Shown: positions 63,728 to 64,000 of the stretch, in pieces | How positions within the stretch are numbered: position 1 is the stretch's first letter | How the letters are laid out: each line of letters begins with the position of its first letter | Assembly (NCBI RefSeq): GCF_026191635.1 | Contig: NZ_JAKRRW010000001.1 | Coordinates: 310,001-374,000 of the forward strand | Direction of reading: 5' to 3' | Length of the DNA stretch: 64,000 nt | Source: Photobacterium obscurum | GTDB taxonomy: Bacteria > Pseudomonadota > Gammaproteobacteria > Enterobacterales > Vibrionaceae | Notes under the pieces: generated by a model | Database searches by the model: none | What the model was told of the DNA's origin: nothing | Seen by the model: the letters and a program-made list of their open reading frames with translations, nothing else | Program-made: the position numbers and the translations under genes

Positions 63728-64000
<273 letters not shown>

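Overview
The window is a 64 kb stretch of a gammaproteobacterial chromosome. It is most likely from the Vibrionaceae and probably Photobacterium. The support is the syntenic block aspS-yebC-ruvC-ruvAB-cydABX-ybgE-ybgC-tolQRAB-pal-cpoB-nadA, a VolA-type lipase beside a FadL porin, an F7-like chemosensory operon and an AlaE exporter. The genus assignment is inference from gene content and sequence style, not from a database search.

Layout. 1-2.0 kb: a fused DmsB-DmsC-like electron-transfer and membrane-anchor subunit whose catalytic partner should lie upstream of the window. 2.2-11.5 kb: a sulfatase locus with a LysR regulator, two DUF1254/DUF1214 secreted proteins, a Ser-type sulfatase, a putative beta-barrel protein, a FadL-type porin and a radical-SAM sulfatase-maturating enzyme. 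11.5-12.2 kb: a non-coding stretch with a promoter, paired hairpins and an orphan terminator (candidate sRNA). 12.2-14.7 kb: a ClpC-type AAA+ unfoldase. 15.0-21.4 kb: a strikingly AT-rich seven-gene cassette that looks like an acquired glycan-modification system (sugar-modifying enzymes, small flippase-like protein, two GT2 proteins and a GT-C-like membrane protein). 21.5-23.6 kb: a membrane protein/DUF2249/hemerythrin operon behind NsrR-like and FNR-like sites, pointing to a nitric-oxide or low-oxygen response. 23.9-25.6 kb: a chemoreceptor. 26.2-26.4 kb: two tRNA-Ser genes. 26.6-29.9 kb: a large MscM/KefA-type mechanosensitive channel. 29.9-39.7 kb: a chemosensory operon (MCP, CheY, STAS, CheA, CheW, MCP, CheR, CheB) with no CheD. 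40-46 kb: AlaE, VolA-like lipase, FadL and a third tRNA-Ser. 46.3-49 kb: a YecA/YgfB-family protein, a bile-acid/sodium-symporter family transporter and NadA. 49-58 kb: Tol-Pal and cytochrome bd operons. 58.9-64 kb: ruvB, ruvA, an inserted chemoreceptor gene, ruvC, yebC and the 3' end of aspS.

How the parts work together. The sulfatase locus joins the hydrolase (FGly precursor Ser78) to the enzyme that would convert that serine to formylglycine, and adds outer-membrane channels and envelope proteins of unknown function, which suggests scavenging of an organic sulfate ester. The chemosensory operon encodes a complete kinase, response regulator, adaptation and receptor set. The cyd region carries two perfect FNR boxes and an ArcA-like site, as expected for a low-oxygen oxidase. 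The least explained parts, and the best candidates for undescribed biology, are the AT-rich glycan cassette, the DUF1254/sulfatase locus with its ribosome-site hairpin, the candidate sRNA, and a 24-codon small gene between cydA and ruvB. No prophage, insertion sequence, CRISPR array, rRNA or replication origin was seen.
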